Positions 9,552 to 18,765 of a DNA stretch of 64,000 nt are shown here, piece by piece. The notes under the pieces are model-generated. The model was not told where the DNA came from and made no database searches. It worked only from the letters and a program-made list of their open reading frames with translations. Made by a program: the position numbers and the translations under genes. This DNA is from JAANXG01 sp034520625. GTDB taxonomy: Bacteria > Pseudomonadota > Gammaproteobacteria > Arenicellales > JAANXG01. The stretch lies in contig JAXHNI010000008.1 of the NCBI GenBank assembly GCA_034520625.1, positions 310,001 to 374,000 of the forward strand, given 5' to 3'. Position 1 is the stretch's first letter; the number at the start of each line of letters is the position of its first letter.

Positions 9552-10502
9552 CTACTGAAATCGGATGCGGTCCCACAGCAGGTCGGATTTCAGGGTATTG
9601 GCGATGGCGACCCCCAATTGCCGGGTCACCCGGCCCAGCAGGTCTTCCTTCGGCGTGTAATCCACGAGCTTCTCGGCCCCCACGATGTCCCGGGCCACCG
9701 ACCCGGCGCTGCCGAACTCGTCCACCAGGCCCAGCCGCAGGGCCTCTTGGCCGGTCCAGAACAGGCCGCTGAATATCTCCGGGTCCGGGCTGAGCCGCTC
9801 GCCCCGGTCGGCGCGCACCGTATCGATGAACTGCTGATGAACCTGGTCCAGCAGCTCGTCCACATGCCGCCGCTCCGACGGCTTTACCGGGCTGAATGGA
9901 TCGAGGAAAGCCTTGTGCTCGCCGGCCGTATACAGGCGCCGCTCGACGCCCAGCTTTTCCATGGCCTCCACCAGCCCGAAGCTGTTCATCAGCACGCCGA
10001 TCGAGCCCACGATGCTGGCCTGGTCGGCGTAGATCCGCTCCGCCGCCACCGCCGCGTAGTAGCCCCCCGAGGCGCACATGTCGCCGATCACCACGTACAG
10101 GGGCTTGTCGGGGTATTTCTCCCGCAGGCGATGCATCTCCACGTTGATCAGCCCCGCCTGGACCGGGCTGCCGCCGGGGCTGTTGATGCGCAGGATTACC
10201 GCCTGTGAATCCTTCGCCTCGAAGGCCCGGCGCAGCCCCTGGGCGACCACGTCGGCATCAACATCGGAGTGGCGGGCAATGGTGCCTTCGAGCTCCACGA
10301 GCGCAGTGTGCGCCCCGGAGGGTTGGGGCAGGCTCTCCTTGCTGATCATGACCGTGACCACCACCAGGTACGCGGCGAAGAACAGCTTGAAGAATATCCC
10401 CCAGCGCCGTGCGCGACGGCGTTCCTTCAGGTTGTCGCGGGCGAGCTCTTCGAGGATGCTGCGTTCGGCGGATCCCCGATCGCTGGATGTCTGTTCGTTC
10501 AT
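9552..10502 (-). CDS. sppA: Signal peptide peptidase SppA-type S49 protease
   Basis: A membrane-anchored serine protease of 316 residues, about half the length of E. coli SppA, as in the single-domain class. A basic N-terminus is followed by one membrane segment (IFFKLFFAAYLVVVTVMI, about 36-53). The catalytic Ser lies in MCASGGYYAA and the Lys in GEHKAFLDPFSP, a Ser-Lys dyad. The enzyme degrades cleaved signal peptides in the inner membrane. It lies about 40 bases downstream of the Rieske gene on the same strand. Confidence 0.93.
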   Translation of the reverse strand: MNEQTSSDRGSAERSILEELARDNLKERRRARRWGIFFKLFFAAYLVVVTVMISKESLPQPSGAHTALVELEGTIARHSDVDADVVAQGLRRAFEAKDSQAVILRINSPGGSPVQAGLINVEMHRLREKYPDKPLYVVIGDMCASGGYYAAVAAERIYADQASIVGSIGVLMNSFGLVEAMEKLGVERRLYTAGEHKAFLDPFSPVKPSERRHVDELLDQVHQQFIDTVRADRGERLSPDPEIFSGLFWTGQEALRLGLVDEFGSAGSVARDIVGAEKLVDYTPKEDLLGRVTRQLGVAIANTLKSDLLWDRIRFQ

Positions 10503-10545
10503 GTTCGGTCCGACTGTCTCAAGTTAAGCGCGGAAGTGTACAACA

Positions 10546-10929
10546 TCAACCGGTCCGGTGTTTCCGGCCGCCGGTGACCGCTACGACGCCATCCACCAGC
10601 TCGATGCGCCCGCCGCGCTCGACCACCCGCAGGGGCTCCAGCCCGGCGCCGTTGCACGGCCCCCCGGCGCAGCGCCCGGTGTCGGGCTCGTAGAGCGCCC
10701 CGTGGGTGGCGCAGATCAGGAATTCGCCTGAAGTGTCGAAGAACCGGCCGGGCAGGAAGTCCAGCTCCAAGCTGACGTGGGCACAGCGGTTGACGTAGGC
10801 ATATACCCGTCCCTGGTACCGGATCACGAATGCCGGCGCCGGCACGCCGCCCTCGTCGATCTCGAAACGGATAGCCGGTCCGCGCTCCGCCAGCTGCGTG
10901 CTGGCACCGATCAGCTTTCCCGGATCCAT
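10546..10929 (-). CDS. Small Rieske [2Fe-2S] protein
   Basis: A protein of 127 residues. The Rieske ligands CAH and CATH are about 25 residues apart (NRCAHVSLELDF to FLICATHGALYEPDTGRC), followed by GPC and the C-terminal strand. No oxygenase catalytic domain is attached, so it is a ferredoxin-like electron carrier. It overlaps the 3' end of the HAD phosphatase gene by 19 bases and precedes sppA. This rluC-gph-Rieske-sppA order is, from memory, common in gammaproteobacteria. Its redox partner is unknown. Confidence 0.92.
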   Translation of the reverse strand: MDPGKLIGASTQLAERGPAIRFEIDEGGVPAPAFVIRYQGRVYAYVNRCAHVSLELDFLPGRFFDTSGEFLICATHGALYEPDTGRCAGGPCNGAGLEPLRVVERGGRIELVDGVVAVTGGRKHRTG

Positions 10930-11570
10930 CGCACCACCGCCTCGAAGTCATCGACGCAGCCCGCGGGGTTCTCCGCCAGCAGGGGCTCGACCGGATGCGC
11001 GCCGTAGGACACGGCGAGGGCATCCATGTCGGCCGCGGCTGCCATTTTCAGGTCGAAGGTCGTATCCCCCACCATCAGCGCGTCCCGGGGGTCGATCCGG
11101 GTGCGGGCCAGGATGTCCCGCAGCATCTGCGGGTGCGGCTTGGACACCGCTTCGTCCACGCACCGGCTGGCGGCGAACAAGTGCCCGACCGCGGTTTCCC
11201 CGAGGACGCGGTCCAGGCCGCGCCGCGCCTTGCCCGTGGCGATCGCCAGCACGAAGGACTCCTCCTTCAGCACCGCCAGGCCCTCGGCCACCCCCGGGAA
11301 CAGTCCCGTGTAGGTCTCGTCCCGCTCCAGGAAGTGCGCCCGGTAAGCTTCCATCAGGCGGCTCCGGTCCCGCTCACCGGTGCCCGGAAACAGCTCGGCC
11401 AGCGCTTCGGTGAGACCCAGGCCGATGATACCGCGCACGGCATCCGGCGACGGCACGGGGACGCCGACATCCTGCGCCGCGGCGCGGAAGCAGTTGACGA
11501 TCTTGGACGCTGAATCCATCAGCGTTCCGTCCCAGTCGAACACCACCATCCGATAACGCCGGCTGCTCAT
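10911..11570 (-). CDS. HAD-IA hydrolase, phosphoglycolate phosphatase-like
   Basis: A protein of 219 residues. HAD motif I is FDWDGTLMDS (nucleophile Asp and acid Asp at about 11 and 13), motif II is IATGKAR, the motif III lysine lies in SKPHPQML, and motif IV is MVGDTTFDLKMA. The helical cap between motifs I and II places it with Gph-type phosphatases. The likely substrate is 2-phosphoglycolate or another small phosphate ester. The start overlaps the rluC stop by four bases (ATGA), so it is translated with rluC. Confidence 0.92.
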   Translation of the reverse strand: MSSRRYRMVVFDWDGTLMDSASKIVNCFRAAAQDVGVPVPSPDAVRGIIGLGLTEALAELFPGTGERDRSRLMEAYRAHFLERDETYTGLFPGVAEGLAVLKEESFVLAIATGKARRGLDRVLGETAVGHLFAASRCVDEAVSKPHPQMLRDILARTRIDPRDALMVGDTTFDLKMAAAADMDALAVSYGAHPVEPLLAENPAGCVDDFEAVVRWIRES

Positions 11571-12541
11571 GGGTTCAACGCGTCATAGGCCGCGGCAAAG
11601 GCCGCCGGCACCGGCGCCTCCGCCCGGCATGGCTTGCCCGTCACGGGGTGGGAGAACTCCAGGCTGCGGGCGTGCAGGGCCAGGCGCCTGAGGCCCGCGC
11701 GCCGCGCCTGCTTGTTGAAATCGCGGTCGCCGTATTTCCGGTCCCCGGCGATGGGGTGCCCGATATGGACGGCATGAACCCGGGCCTGGTGGGTGCGCCC
11801 GGTCACCAGCTCGATCTCCACCCCGGTGCAAGACGGCCCGGGCCGCTCGACCCGGAAAACCGACGCCGCCCGGTCCCCGGACTCGGAAACCACTACCGTG
11901 CGCTCGCCGCCCCGCAGCGAGCTGCGGTCGAGGCCCGTATGGACCTCGATCCGGTCCCGGCCCGGCCGGCCCCGCACCAGCGCGGCGTAGCGTTTGGTGA
12001 TGGGCGCCTCCGGCCCGTCCCGGCGCAGGGCCGCGTGCAGGCCGGTGAGGGCAGCGCGGCTCTTGGCCAGCATCAGGCAGCCGGAAGTGTCCCGGTCCAG
12101 GCGGTGCACCAGCTCCAGGAACGGGCAGTCCGGCTGGCGGGCGCGCAGCGCCTCGATGACCCCGGCGCTGACGCCGGTGCCCCCGTGGACCGGCAGGCCC
12201 GCGGGCTTGTCCAGAATGAGCAAATGGGCGTCCTCGAACAGGATCTCGCCGGTTTCCAGGCTCGCCGCGACCCGGGGTGCCGCGCCCGGTCCCAGGCGTA
12301 CCGGCGGAATCCGCACCCGGTCCCCGCTCTGCAGGCGATAGCGGGCGTCCACCCGGCCCAGGTTGACGCGGACCTCCCCCTTGCGGACGAGCCGGTACAC
12401 CCGGCTCCGGGGCAGGCCCTTGAGCTCGCGGATCAGGAAATTGTCCAGGCGCTGGCCGGCGTGCTCGGGGGACACGGTGATATGGCGGACCTGGGGCCCG
12501 CCGGCGGGCCTGTCGGTGCTCGAATCTGACAAATTGCTCAT
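11567..12541 (-). CDS. rluC: 23S rRNA pseudouridine synthase RluC
   Basis: A protein of 324 residues with an N-terminal S4 RNA-binding domain (QRLDNFLIRELKGLPRSRVYRLVRKGEVRVN) and a RluA-family catalytic domain. The catalytic Asp lies in HRLDRDTSG and the substrate loop is GRTHQARVHA (consensus GRTHQIRVH). RluC converts U955, U2504 and U2580 of 23S rRNA. It heads a minus-strand operon and is divergent from rne, the usual neighbour of rluC. Confidence 0.95.
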   Translation of the reverse strand: MSNLSDSSTDRPAGGPQVRHITVSPEHAGQRLDNFLIRELKGLPRSRVYRLVRKGEVRVNLGRVDARYRLQSGDRVRIPPVRLGPGAAPRVAASLETGEILFEDAHLLILDKPAGLPVHGGTGVSAGVIEALRARQPDCPFLELVHRLDRDTSGCLMLAKSRAALTGLHAALRRDGPEAPITKRYAALVRGRPGRDRIEVHTGLDRSSLRGGERTVVVSESGDRAASVFRVERPGPSCTGVEIELVTGRTHQARVHAVHIGHPIAGDRKYGDRDFNKQARRAGLRRLALHARSLEFSHPVTGKPCRAEAPVPAAFAAAYDALNP

Positions 12542-13063
12542 TCGATTTTTGCTTGCTATATTCTAACTTAACGGCGTTTTGTAAAGTGATTGATCAACAA
12601 CGCCGTAGCGGTCGCTCGTAGCTAATCAAGCGGGCAAACCGTTGATTATATTGAAGAGATTAAGGTCGCGGAGGCGTCGGGCATGGCCCGCATCGCCGGG
12701 ACCGGGGTCCGGGGCGCTCCAGCCGCATCAAGGCGCGAGCAGAGCAGCAACGGGGTCACACACAATACCGGATCGACATGACACACGCGCGCGGGTCCTG
12801 ACCCAACCGGCGCACAACACTCGACCCGAGTGTAAGGGATGATAGAACAAGAAGGGGCCGCACGGCCCGGGAGGACGCAACATCAATGCGAAACCAGGCT
12901 TTAACCTGCGTTCCACGAGGTTGTGGATACACGACCTGATTTGAGTTGAAGGCAGCGGGCTCCCCGGCGGACCCGCCCGACAAACCGGTGTCCTCGGTGG
13001 GCCGCAGTCAGGCCTCGCCGTAATTGTTCGTCATCCTCGCGCAAGGGTCGCGAGGAATGCAAC
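12542..13063 (+). promoter_or_regulatory. rluC-rne divergent intergenic region and long rne leader
   Basis: This 522-base region has no convincing gene. An AT-rich stretch at about 12545-12600 probably holds the divergent promoters. The rest looks like a structured 5' leader for rne. One hairpin has a 7-bp stem of ACACTCG/CGAGTGT (12817-12833), and another is a GGGCCG/CGGCCC stem near 12856. A long leader that RNase E itself cleaves is established for E. coli rne. Conservation of this leader's structure is inferred. Confidence 0.65.
13034..13056 (+). promoter_or_regulatory. Hairpin masking the rne Shine-Dalgarno
   Basis: TCCTCGCG (13034-13041) and CGCGAGGA (13049-13056) form a perfect 8-bp stem with a 7-base loop. 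The 3' arm contains the GAGGA ribosome-binding site, eight bases before the GTG start at 13064. In the folded form the site is paired, giving an obvious switch for translational control or autoregulation. An out-of-frame ATG at 13057 is too close to the GAGGA to be well used. Confidence 0.7.
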
Positions 13064-15415
13064 GTGAAAAGAATGCTGTTCAACGCAACTCATCCGGAAG
13101 AGTTGCGCGTCGCTATTGTTGATGGACAGAAGCTGCTGGATCTGGATATCGAATCCTCGGTCCACCACCAGAAAAAGGGAAACATCTACAAGGGCAAAGT
13201 GACCCGCGTCGAGCCCAGCCTCGAAGCGGCGTTCGTCGATTACGGCTCGGAACGCCAGGGCTTCCTGCCCCTGAAGGAAATTTCCCGGGCGTACTTCCAG
13301 GACTACTCCCCCAAGACCCCGATGGCGCAGCTGAAGATTCAGGACGTCATCAAGGAGGGCCAGGAGCTGCCCGTCCAGGTGGAGAAAGAGGAACGCGGCA
13401 ACAAGGGCGCGGCCCTGACCACGTTCATCAGCCTGGCCGGCCGCTACATGGTCCTGATGCCCAACAATCCAAAGGGTGGCGGCATCTCCCGGCGCATCGA
13501 GGGCGACAACCGCGCCGAGCTCCGGGAAAACATGAACCAGCTCAACGTACCCACGGAGCACGCGCTGATCGCGCGCACCGCCGGCATCGGCAAGTCCCCG
13601 GAAGACCTCCAGTGGGACGTGGACTTCCTGCTCCAGCTGTGGGAAGCCGTCCGCAAGGCCATCGACGAGCGCCCCGCCCCGTTCCTGGTCTACCAGGAAA
13701 CCAATCTCGTGGTGCGCGCGATACGTGACTACCTGCGCAACGATTTCGCCGAGATCCTCATCGACGACGAGGAGATCTACGAGCGCGCCAGCCGGTTCAT
13801 GGAGCAGGTCATGCCCCAGAACCGCACCAAGCTGAAGCACTACCGCGATACCGTCCCGCTGTTTTCGCGATTCCAGATCGAGCACCAGATCGAGGCGGTG
13901 TTCTCCCGAAAGGTCAGCCTGCCCTCGGGCGGCGCCGTGATCATCGACCACACCGAGGCGGTGGTCACCATCGACATCAACTCCGCCCGCGCCACCAAGG
14001 GCGCCGACATCGAGGAGACGGCGCTGGCTACGAACCTCGAGGCGGCCGACGAGATCGCCCGCCAGCTGCGCATCCGCGACCTCGGCGGCCTGATCGTCGT
14101 GGATTTCATCGACATGACGTCCAACAAGAACCAGCGCCTGGTGGAGAATCGCCTCCAGGAGGCACTGAAAGTGGACCGTGCCCGGGTACAGACCGGCCGG
14201 ATTTCCCGTTTCGGGCTCCTGGAAATGTCGCGCCAGCGCCTGCGGGCGTCCATCGGTGAGGCAAACTACATCGTCTGCCCCCGCTGCGACGGCGCCGGAA
14301 ATATTCGCGGGATCGCGTCCTCCGCCCTGCACATCCTCCGCATTCTCGAGGAAGAGGCCCTGAAGGAGAACACCGAGGCCATACACGCCCACCTGCCGAT
14401 CGACATTGCCACTTATCTGCTCAACGAGAAGCGCAACGAGATCTATTCCCTGGAGACCCGGCTCGGCAACGCCGTGATCATCATCCCCAACACGGATCTC
14501 GAGTCGCCGCACTTCCGGATCAAGCGATTGCGCGGAGAGGACCTGACGGATTACCAGGGCCTGCCCAGCTACCGGATCGAACGGGAAAAGGACGACGAGG
14601 ACCAGGACGAGGGCAACTACTTCATCAAGCAGCGCGCCGAGAAAGCCGCCGTCGGCCCGGAGCATGTCACGGCCACTGCCCCGCCCTCCCATCGCAAGAC
14701 GGAGGAAGAGCAGACCGGGACGCGGGATGGCGTCGTTGCCAGGATATTCAAGACATGGTTCGGCAAGACCGCGGACGCCGGCGACGGGGAACAGGACGCC
14801 GCGTCCCCCAGCCGCACCCGAAGCAGCCGCGGGGAAGGTACCAGCTCCGGCGGTACCACCGCGACCGGCGACAGTAACCGAGGCGGCAATGGGCAACGGC
14901 GCGGCCAGTCCCGCGGGCGCTCCCAGGGCCGCTCCCAAGGCCAAGGCCAGGGCCAGCGACAAGGCCAGGGCCAGCAACGGTCCCGCGGCGGCCGCGGGGG
15001 ACGACCCCGCAGCGCCGGGCAGGGTAGCGGCGGCAGTGGAAGCGGTAGCGGTGGTGGCGGCGGTACCGGCAGCAGCGGTGGCGGCGGCCGGAGCCGCCGG
15101 GGCGGCCAGCCACGCGGCGGGCGCGGCCGGGGACGAAGCAGCGGCGGCACGGACTCGCCTTCGACATCCGCCCAGGGTGGCCAGGGTGGCCAGGGTGGCC
15201 AGGACAATAAGAGCAACGGCCCGGCGCCGTCCTCGTCGGGCCAGTCGGGCAGCAAGGGCAACCGCCCGGAAACCGCTCCCGACGCGCGCTCGAAAAGCCA
15301 GGGCTCCGGACAGGAATCGGCACCGGCTTCCCAGCCGCAGGCTGAACGGAAGAGCAGCCCGGATTCGAAATCGGACTCGACGCCGACTCCCCGGGAAAGC
15401 ACACCCCAGCAGTAG
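13064..15415 (+). CDS. rne: Ribonuclease E
   Basis: A protein of 783 residues with a GTG start. The catalytic half shows the S1 domain (GNIYKGKVTRVEPSLEAAFVDYG), the 5'-sensor and DNase-I-like region with the Mg-binding VVTIDINSARAT and DFIDM, and the zinc link CPRCDGAG. After residue ~510 the tail is disordered: an amphipathic membrane-targeting-like stretch (GVVARIFKTWFGK), then long RG-, QG- and SG-rich low-complexity sequence. The tail is shorter than in E. coli (1061 residues) and no clear enolase or helicase site can be named. The enzyme leads mRNA decay and rRNA/tRNA processing. Confidence 0.96.
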   Translation: MKRMLFNATHPEELRVAIVDGQKLLDLDIESSVHHQKKGNIYKGKVTRVEPSLEAAFVDYGSERQGFLPLKEISRAYFQDYSPKTPMAQLKIQDVIKEGQELPVQVEKEERGNKGAALTTFISLAGRYMVLMPNNPKGGGISRRIEGDNRAELRENMNQLNVPTEHALIARTAGIGKSPEDLQWDVDFLLQLWEAVRKAIDERPAPFLVYQETNLVVRAIRDYLRNDFAEILIDDEEIYERASRFMEQVMPQNRTKLKHYRDTVPLFSRFQIEHQIEAVFSRKVSLPSGGAVIIDHTEAVVTIDINSARATKGADIEETALATNLEAADEIARQLRIRDLGGLIVVDFIDMTSNKNQRLVENRLQEALKVDRARVQTGRISRFGLLEMSRQRLRASIGEANYIVCPRCDGAGNIRGIASSALHILRILEEEALKENTEAIHAHLPIDIATYLLNEKRNEIYSLETRLGNAVIIIPNTDLESPHFRIKRLRGEDLTDYQGLPSYRIEREKDDEDQDEGNYFIKQRAEKAAVGPEHVTATAPPSHRKTEEEQTGTRDGVVARIFKTWFGKTADAGDGEQDAASPSRTRSSRGEGTSSGGTTATGDSNRGGNGQRRGQSRGRSQGRSQGQGQGQRQGQGQQRSRGGRGGRPRSAGQGSGGSGSGSGGGGGTGSSGGGGRSRRGGQPRGGRGRGRSSGGTDSPSTSAQGGQGGQGGQDNKSNGPAPSSSGQSGSKGNRPETAPDARSKSQGSGQESAPASQPQAERKSSPDSKSDSTPTPRESTPQQ

Positions 15416-15423
15416 GGTCGTCA

Positions 15424-15457
15424 CGCCCCGTGGGCCGGCTCACCGGCTCACGGGGCG
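15424..15457 (+). terminator. Hairpin after rne
   Basis: CGCCCCGTG and CACGGGGCG form a 9-bp stem nine bases after the rne stop. No T-run follows, so it may protect the 3' end rather than act as a classical intrinsic terminator. Confidence 0.5.
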
Positions 15458-15482
15458 CTCGATGCTCCCCCACCGAAGCCAT

Positions 15483-15508
15483 TGTAGGTCAGGCGCAAGC
15501 CTGACATG
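15483..15508. repeat. Family B REP, single unit
   Basis: One TGTAGGTCAGGCGCAAGCCTGACATG hairpin (stem TCAGGC/GCCTGA) lies between rne and the dehydrogenase gene. The rest of the 258-base gap shows only the rne hairpin and, near 15660, the AT-rich TATAAT-like promoter of the next gene. Confidence 0.85.
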
Positions 15509-15673
15509 TTATCCACAGTTCCCTTAAAAAACCGGCTCCGACCCTGCCCTTGCCAATCATGCCGTCCTTCAGCGCTGGATTCCTTCACCGCGCTCGATGC
15601 ATGACCACGTGAGAGGCTTTCATGGTTGCACTTGGTCGCGCCTTGTCATGCGACGACGGCTATAATCGGTCGA

Positions 15674-16606
15674 ATGGAACTGCACACCTGTCTCGCCAGC
15701 GACGTCAGCGCGTTCGATTTCAAGCGCAGCGATCTCGTACGCCTGGAAGAGGACCTGCCCGGCGTTAATCTGCGGTTTCATGAGACCACTGCCGGCTTCC
15801 TGGCCGCGGGAACGGCCGCGGAGTACGTCCTGACATGGGAGTTCGACGCCGCCTGGTATGCGCGCTTCCTGCATCTGAAAAAGATATTCACCCCCGCCGC
15901 CGGACGGGACTGGGTGGCGGCGGATCCGCGCGGCAGCGTGGAGGTCATCCACGGCACGTTTCACGGCCGCCTGCTCGGCGAATCCCTGCTGGGCGCCATG
16001 CTGTTCATGAATCGGCGCATGCCCGACATGATCAGGAACTTCGAGCGCCGGAAATGGGACCGGAACATACAGCAGGACTGCCGGCTTCTTGCCAACCAGA
16101 CGGTGCTGATACTCGGACTCGGCAGGATCGGCGGCGAGTGCGCCCGGCTGCTCCTTGCCCTCGGCGCCAGGGTGGTCGGCATCAAGCGCGATCCGTCCAG
16201 CCCGCCGCCGGGGCTGGCGGGCGTGGACGTGCGGTCGGCATCGGAGCTTGACGCGACCCTGCCGGAAGCGGACCACGTCGCCGTGCTCCTGCCCGCCGGC
16301 GCCGGCACCGACCGGATTCTCGACGAGACCCGGCTCAGAAAGTGCCGGCCGGGCGCGTATATCTACAACTTCGGCCGGGGCAACGCCGTCGCCAGCGACG
16401 ACCTGGCCCGTGCCGCCGATCACATCGGCGGCGCTTTCCTGGACGTTACCGACCGGGAACCGCTGGATTCGTCCTCGCCGCTCTGGTCCCTGAACAACAT
16501 CATGATCACGCCCCATTCTTCCTGCATCTACCGGGAGTACAAGGAGGCATTCGTGGAGGAAGTCATTGCGCACCTGGGGCGTCGCCCTGTCAGGCATAAA
16601 GCCTGA
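15674..16606 (+). CDS. D-2-hydroxyacid dehydrogenase family protein
   Basis: A protein of 310 residues from the ATG at 15674; a longer in-frame start at 15626 would run into the promoter. The NAD-binding motif GLGRIGGECARLL is near the middle. The catalytic Arg (YNFGRGNAV), Glu (TDREPLD) and His (MITPHSSC) are all present. This GhrA-like architecture reduces glyoxylate, hydroxypyruvate or related 2-oxo acids. The last codons (VRHKA and stop) lie inside a family B REP, so the C-terminus was altered or supplied by the repeat. Confidence 0.88.
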   Translation: MELHTCLASDVSAFDFKRSDLVRLEEDLPGVNLRFHETTAGFLAAGTAAEYVLTWEFDAAWYARFLHLKKIFTPAAGRDWVAADPRGSVEVIHGTFHGRLLGESLLGAMLFMNRRMPDMIRNFERRKWDRNIQQDCRLLANQTVLILGLGRIGGECARLLLALGARVVGIKRDPSSPPPGLAGVDVRSASELDATLPEADHVAVLLPAGAGTDRILDETRLRKCRPGAYIYNFGRGNAVASDDLARAADHIGGAFLDVTDREPLDSSSPLWSLNNIMITPHSSCIYREYKEAFVEEVIAHLGRRPVRHKA

Positions 16607-16676
16607 CCCACAGGTGTGATCCATGTGGGTCAGCCTTCAGGGCTGACATGTCAGGCATAAAGCCTGACCTACATGT
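16590..16676. repeat. Family B REP pair between convergent genes
   Basis: Back-to-back REP units (TCAGGC..AAA..GCCTGACC, TCAGCCTTCAGGGCTGAC, TCAGGCATAAAGCCTGACC) fill the gap between the dehydrogenase and rlmD. The cluster contains the last dehydrogenase codons and the stop codon of rlmD (16669-16671). It can fold as large nested hairpins and could serve as a bidirectional terminator. Confidence 0.88.
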
Positions 16677-17982
16677 CGAACTGGGCGATGGACTCGACGT
16701 GGGCGGTGTGGGGAAACATGTCGATGATGCCGGCGCGTCGCAGGCGATAGCCGTGCTTGCGGACCAGAATCTCCGTGTCGCGGGCCAGGGTGGCGGGGTT
16801 GCAGGATATATAGACAATGCGTTCCGGGGCGATATCCGGGATGCGCTTCATGAGCTCCATGGCGCCGGAGCGCGGCGGGTCGAGCAGGAGCTTGTTGAAT
16901 GAAGGGTCGATCCAGCTGCCGGACAGTTCTTCTGCATACAGGTCCGCGGTCCGGAACTCGACCGTGGCCAGGCCGTTCCAGGCGGCATTGTCCATGGCGC
17001 GCCGGACCAGGCGCTTCTCGCCTTCCAGGCCCGTGACCCGGCCCGCCCGCCGGGCAATCGGCAGAGTAAAGTTGCCCACGCCGCAGAACAAATCCAGCAC
17101 CTTGTCGGCCGCCCCGGGATCCAGCAGCGCCAGCGCCAGATCCACGAGCCTGCGGTTCTGCGCCCCGTTGACCTGGATGAAATCCGTGGGCTCGAAGTGT
17201 ATGCGGATATCGCCGTCGATTTCGTAGTACAGGGGCTCGGGGGCGCCGGGATGGATCGGGTGGATGCTGTCCAGCCCGCCGGGCTGAAGCAGAATCTGCA
17301 CCTCGTTGTCCGCGCCGAAGCCGATCAGGCGCTGGTGATCGGTATCGGTCAGCGCCTCCAGGTGACGGAACACCAGGGCCGCCGCGTTGTCCGCGGCCGC
17401 CACTTCGATCTGCGGGATGCGGTCGAAGCAGGACAGGCCCGCCACCAGCTCGTGCAGGCCGGGCAGCAGATCCGACAGCTTCCGGTCCAGCACCAGACAG
17501 GCATCGAGAGAGGTGATGTAACTCTTGTGGCGCTCGCGGAATCCCACCAGCACCCCGCCCTTTTTGGGCACATACCGGATACCCAGGCGGGCCTTGCGCC
17601 GGTAATGCCAGGGCGCAGCGGCCACCGGCGCCATGTATTCATCCGGCACGACCTTCGCCAGGCGTTCCAGGTTGTCCACGAGCTGGCGATGCTTGTGCGC
17701 GAGCTGGGCATCGTGACCGAGGTGCTGGAGCGCGCAGCCGCCGCAGGTACCGAAGTAGGGACACTCGGGGTCGACCCGGTCCGGCGACGGAGAAAGAATC
17801 TCGGTCAGCGTGCCCTGGAGCACCTTCCGCCGTTTCCTGCCCGGGCGAAAGCGGACGACCTCGCCGGGCAGAGCGTTGTCGATGAACACCACCTGGCCGT
17901 CGTGGCGGCCGACGCCGCGGCCGTCGTGGCTCAGGCCGGTGATCCCGGCCTCCGGCAGTGTGTCCGGCGGTGAGGTACTCAC
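16669..17982 (-). CDS. rlmD: 23S rRNA (uracil-1939-C5)-methyltransferase RlmD
   Basis: A protein of 437 residues from the GTG that overlaps the exonuclease stop (GTGA); E. coli RlmD has 433. The order is TRAM domain, Fe-S cluster cysteines (CPYFGTCGGC near residue 75 and a later CLVLD Cys), SAM-binding FCGVGNFTLPIA, LDPPRSGA, and catalytic Cys in YISCNPATLARD. It methylates U1939 of 23S rRNA. The frame is open far upstream within the exonuclease gene, so the start was set by the overlap. The TAG stop comes from the flanking REP. Confidence 0.93.
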   Translation of the reverse strand: MSTSPPDTLPEAGITGLSHDGRGVGRHDGQVVFIDNALPGEVVRFRPGRKRRKVLQGTLTEILSPSPDRVDPECPYFGTCGGCALQHLGHDAQLAHKHRQLVDNLERLAKVVPDEYMAPVAAAPWHYRRKARLGIRYVPKKGGVLVGFRERHKSYITSLDACLVLDRKLSDLLPGLHELVAGLSCFDRIPQIEVAAADNAAALVFRHLEALTDTDHQRLIGFGADNEVQILLQPGGLDSIHPIHPGAPEPLYYEIDGDIRIHFEPTDFIQVNGAQNRRLVDLALALLDPGAADKVLDLFCGVGNFTLPIARRAGRVTGLEGEKRLVRRAMDNAAWNGLATVEFRTADLYAEELSGSWIDPSFNKLLLDPPRSGAMELMKRIPDIAPERIVYISCNPATLARDTEILVRKHGYRLRRAGIIDMFPHTAHVESIAQFDM

Positions 17983-18746
17983 TGCCAGGCGTTCAGGAAT
18001 TCCTGGAAGTGGGGCTTGTCCCCGGCGGCCAGGCCGTCCCGCACCAGCCGGCATTCGTTTCCGTAGCGCTTGTCGTCGAGATCGCCCTTGATCAGCAGCC
18101 AGCGCAGGTAGAGCAGGTAGGTATTGAGCGCGTCCGTCTCGCAGTAGTTGCGAATGTCCTCGATCCGGCCCTCCTGGAAGGCATCCCAAACCTTCGAGCC
18201 GTCCATACCCATTTTTCCGGGCAGGCCGCACAGCACCGCCAGCTGGTCCAGCGGCGCGAAGGCGCGCGCCTGGTAGGCGGCCAGAGTATCCATCAGGTCG
18301 GTGTGCCGGGCGTGAAACCGGTTCAGATAGTTGTTCCACTTGAACTCCCGGTCGTGCTCGCCGGTGTCCCAGTATCGCGGCGCGGCGATGCCGTGGATCA
18401 GGGCGCGGTAGTGCAGGACCGGCAGATCGAAGCCGCTGCCGTTCCAGGTGACCAGCGTCGGGGCATAGCGGTCGATGCCGTCGAAAAACCGCTTGATCAG
18501 CTCCTGCTCGCCGGACCCGGGCTCGCCCAGCGACCAGACCTTGCACTGGTCCCCGGTGCGCAGCACGGCGGAGATCGCCGCCACCCGCTGAAGATGCACC
18601 GGCAGAAACTCGCTCTCGGTCTGCTGGCGCCGCTTGGCGAACATGACCTGCGCCACCTCGCCATCGTCGAGATCGGCCAGCTCATAAAGCCGGCGGCCGC
18701 CGTCGACGTCCGGGATAGTTTCGATATCGAAAGCAAGAATATTCAA
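17979..18746 (-). CDS. PolB-like predicted 3'-5' exonuclease
   Basis: A protein of 255 residues with a DEDD-type fold. Exo I is LAFDIETIPD at the N-terminus; Exo II is LVTWNGSGFDLPVL; Exo III is NYCETDALNTYLLYL. This matches the stand-alone family related to the proofreading domain of DNA polymerase B (Pfam PF10108 type). The natural substrate is not established. It is translationally coupled to rlmD downstream, and cysM follows upstream after a repeat block. Confidence 0.88.
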   Translation of the reverse strand: MNILAFDIETIPDVDGGRRLYELADLDDGEVAQVMFAKRRQQTESEFLPVHLQRVAAISAVLRTGDQCKVWSLGEPGSGEQELIKRFFDGIDRYAPTLVTWNGSGFDLPVLHYRALIHGIAAPRYWDTGEHDREFKWNNYLNRFHARHTDLMDTLAAYQARAFAPLDQLAVLCGLPGKMGMDGSKVWDAFQEGRIEDIRNYCETDALNTYLLYLRWLLIKGDLDDKRYGNECRLVRDGLAAGDKPHFQEFLNAWQ

Positions 18747-18765
18747 TGCCGCCTCACTGTTACTC

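Noticed and set aside
13031..15424. Minus-strand open frame of 797 codons opposite rne
   Set aside because: Low-complexity translation of the rne Gly/Arg/Ser tail on the wrong strand; rne itself is unambiguous.
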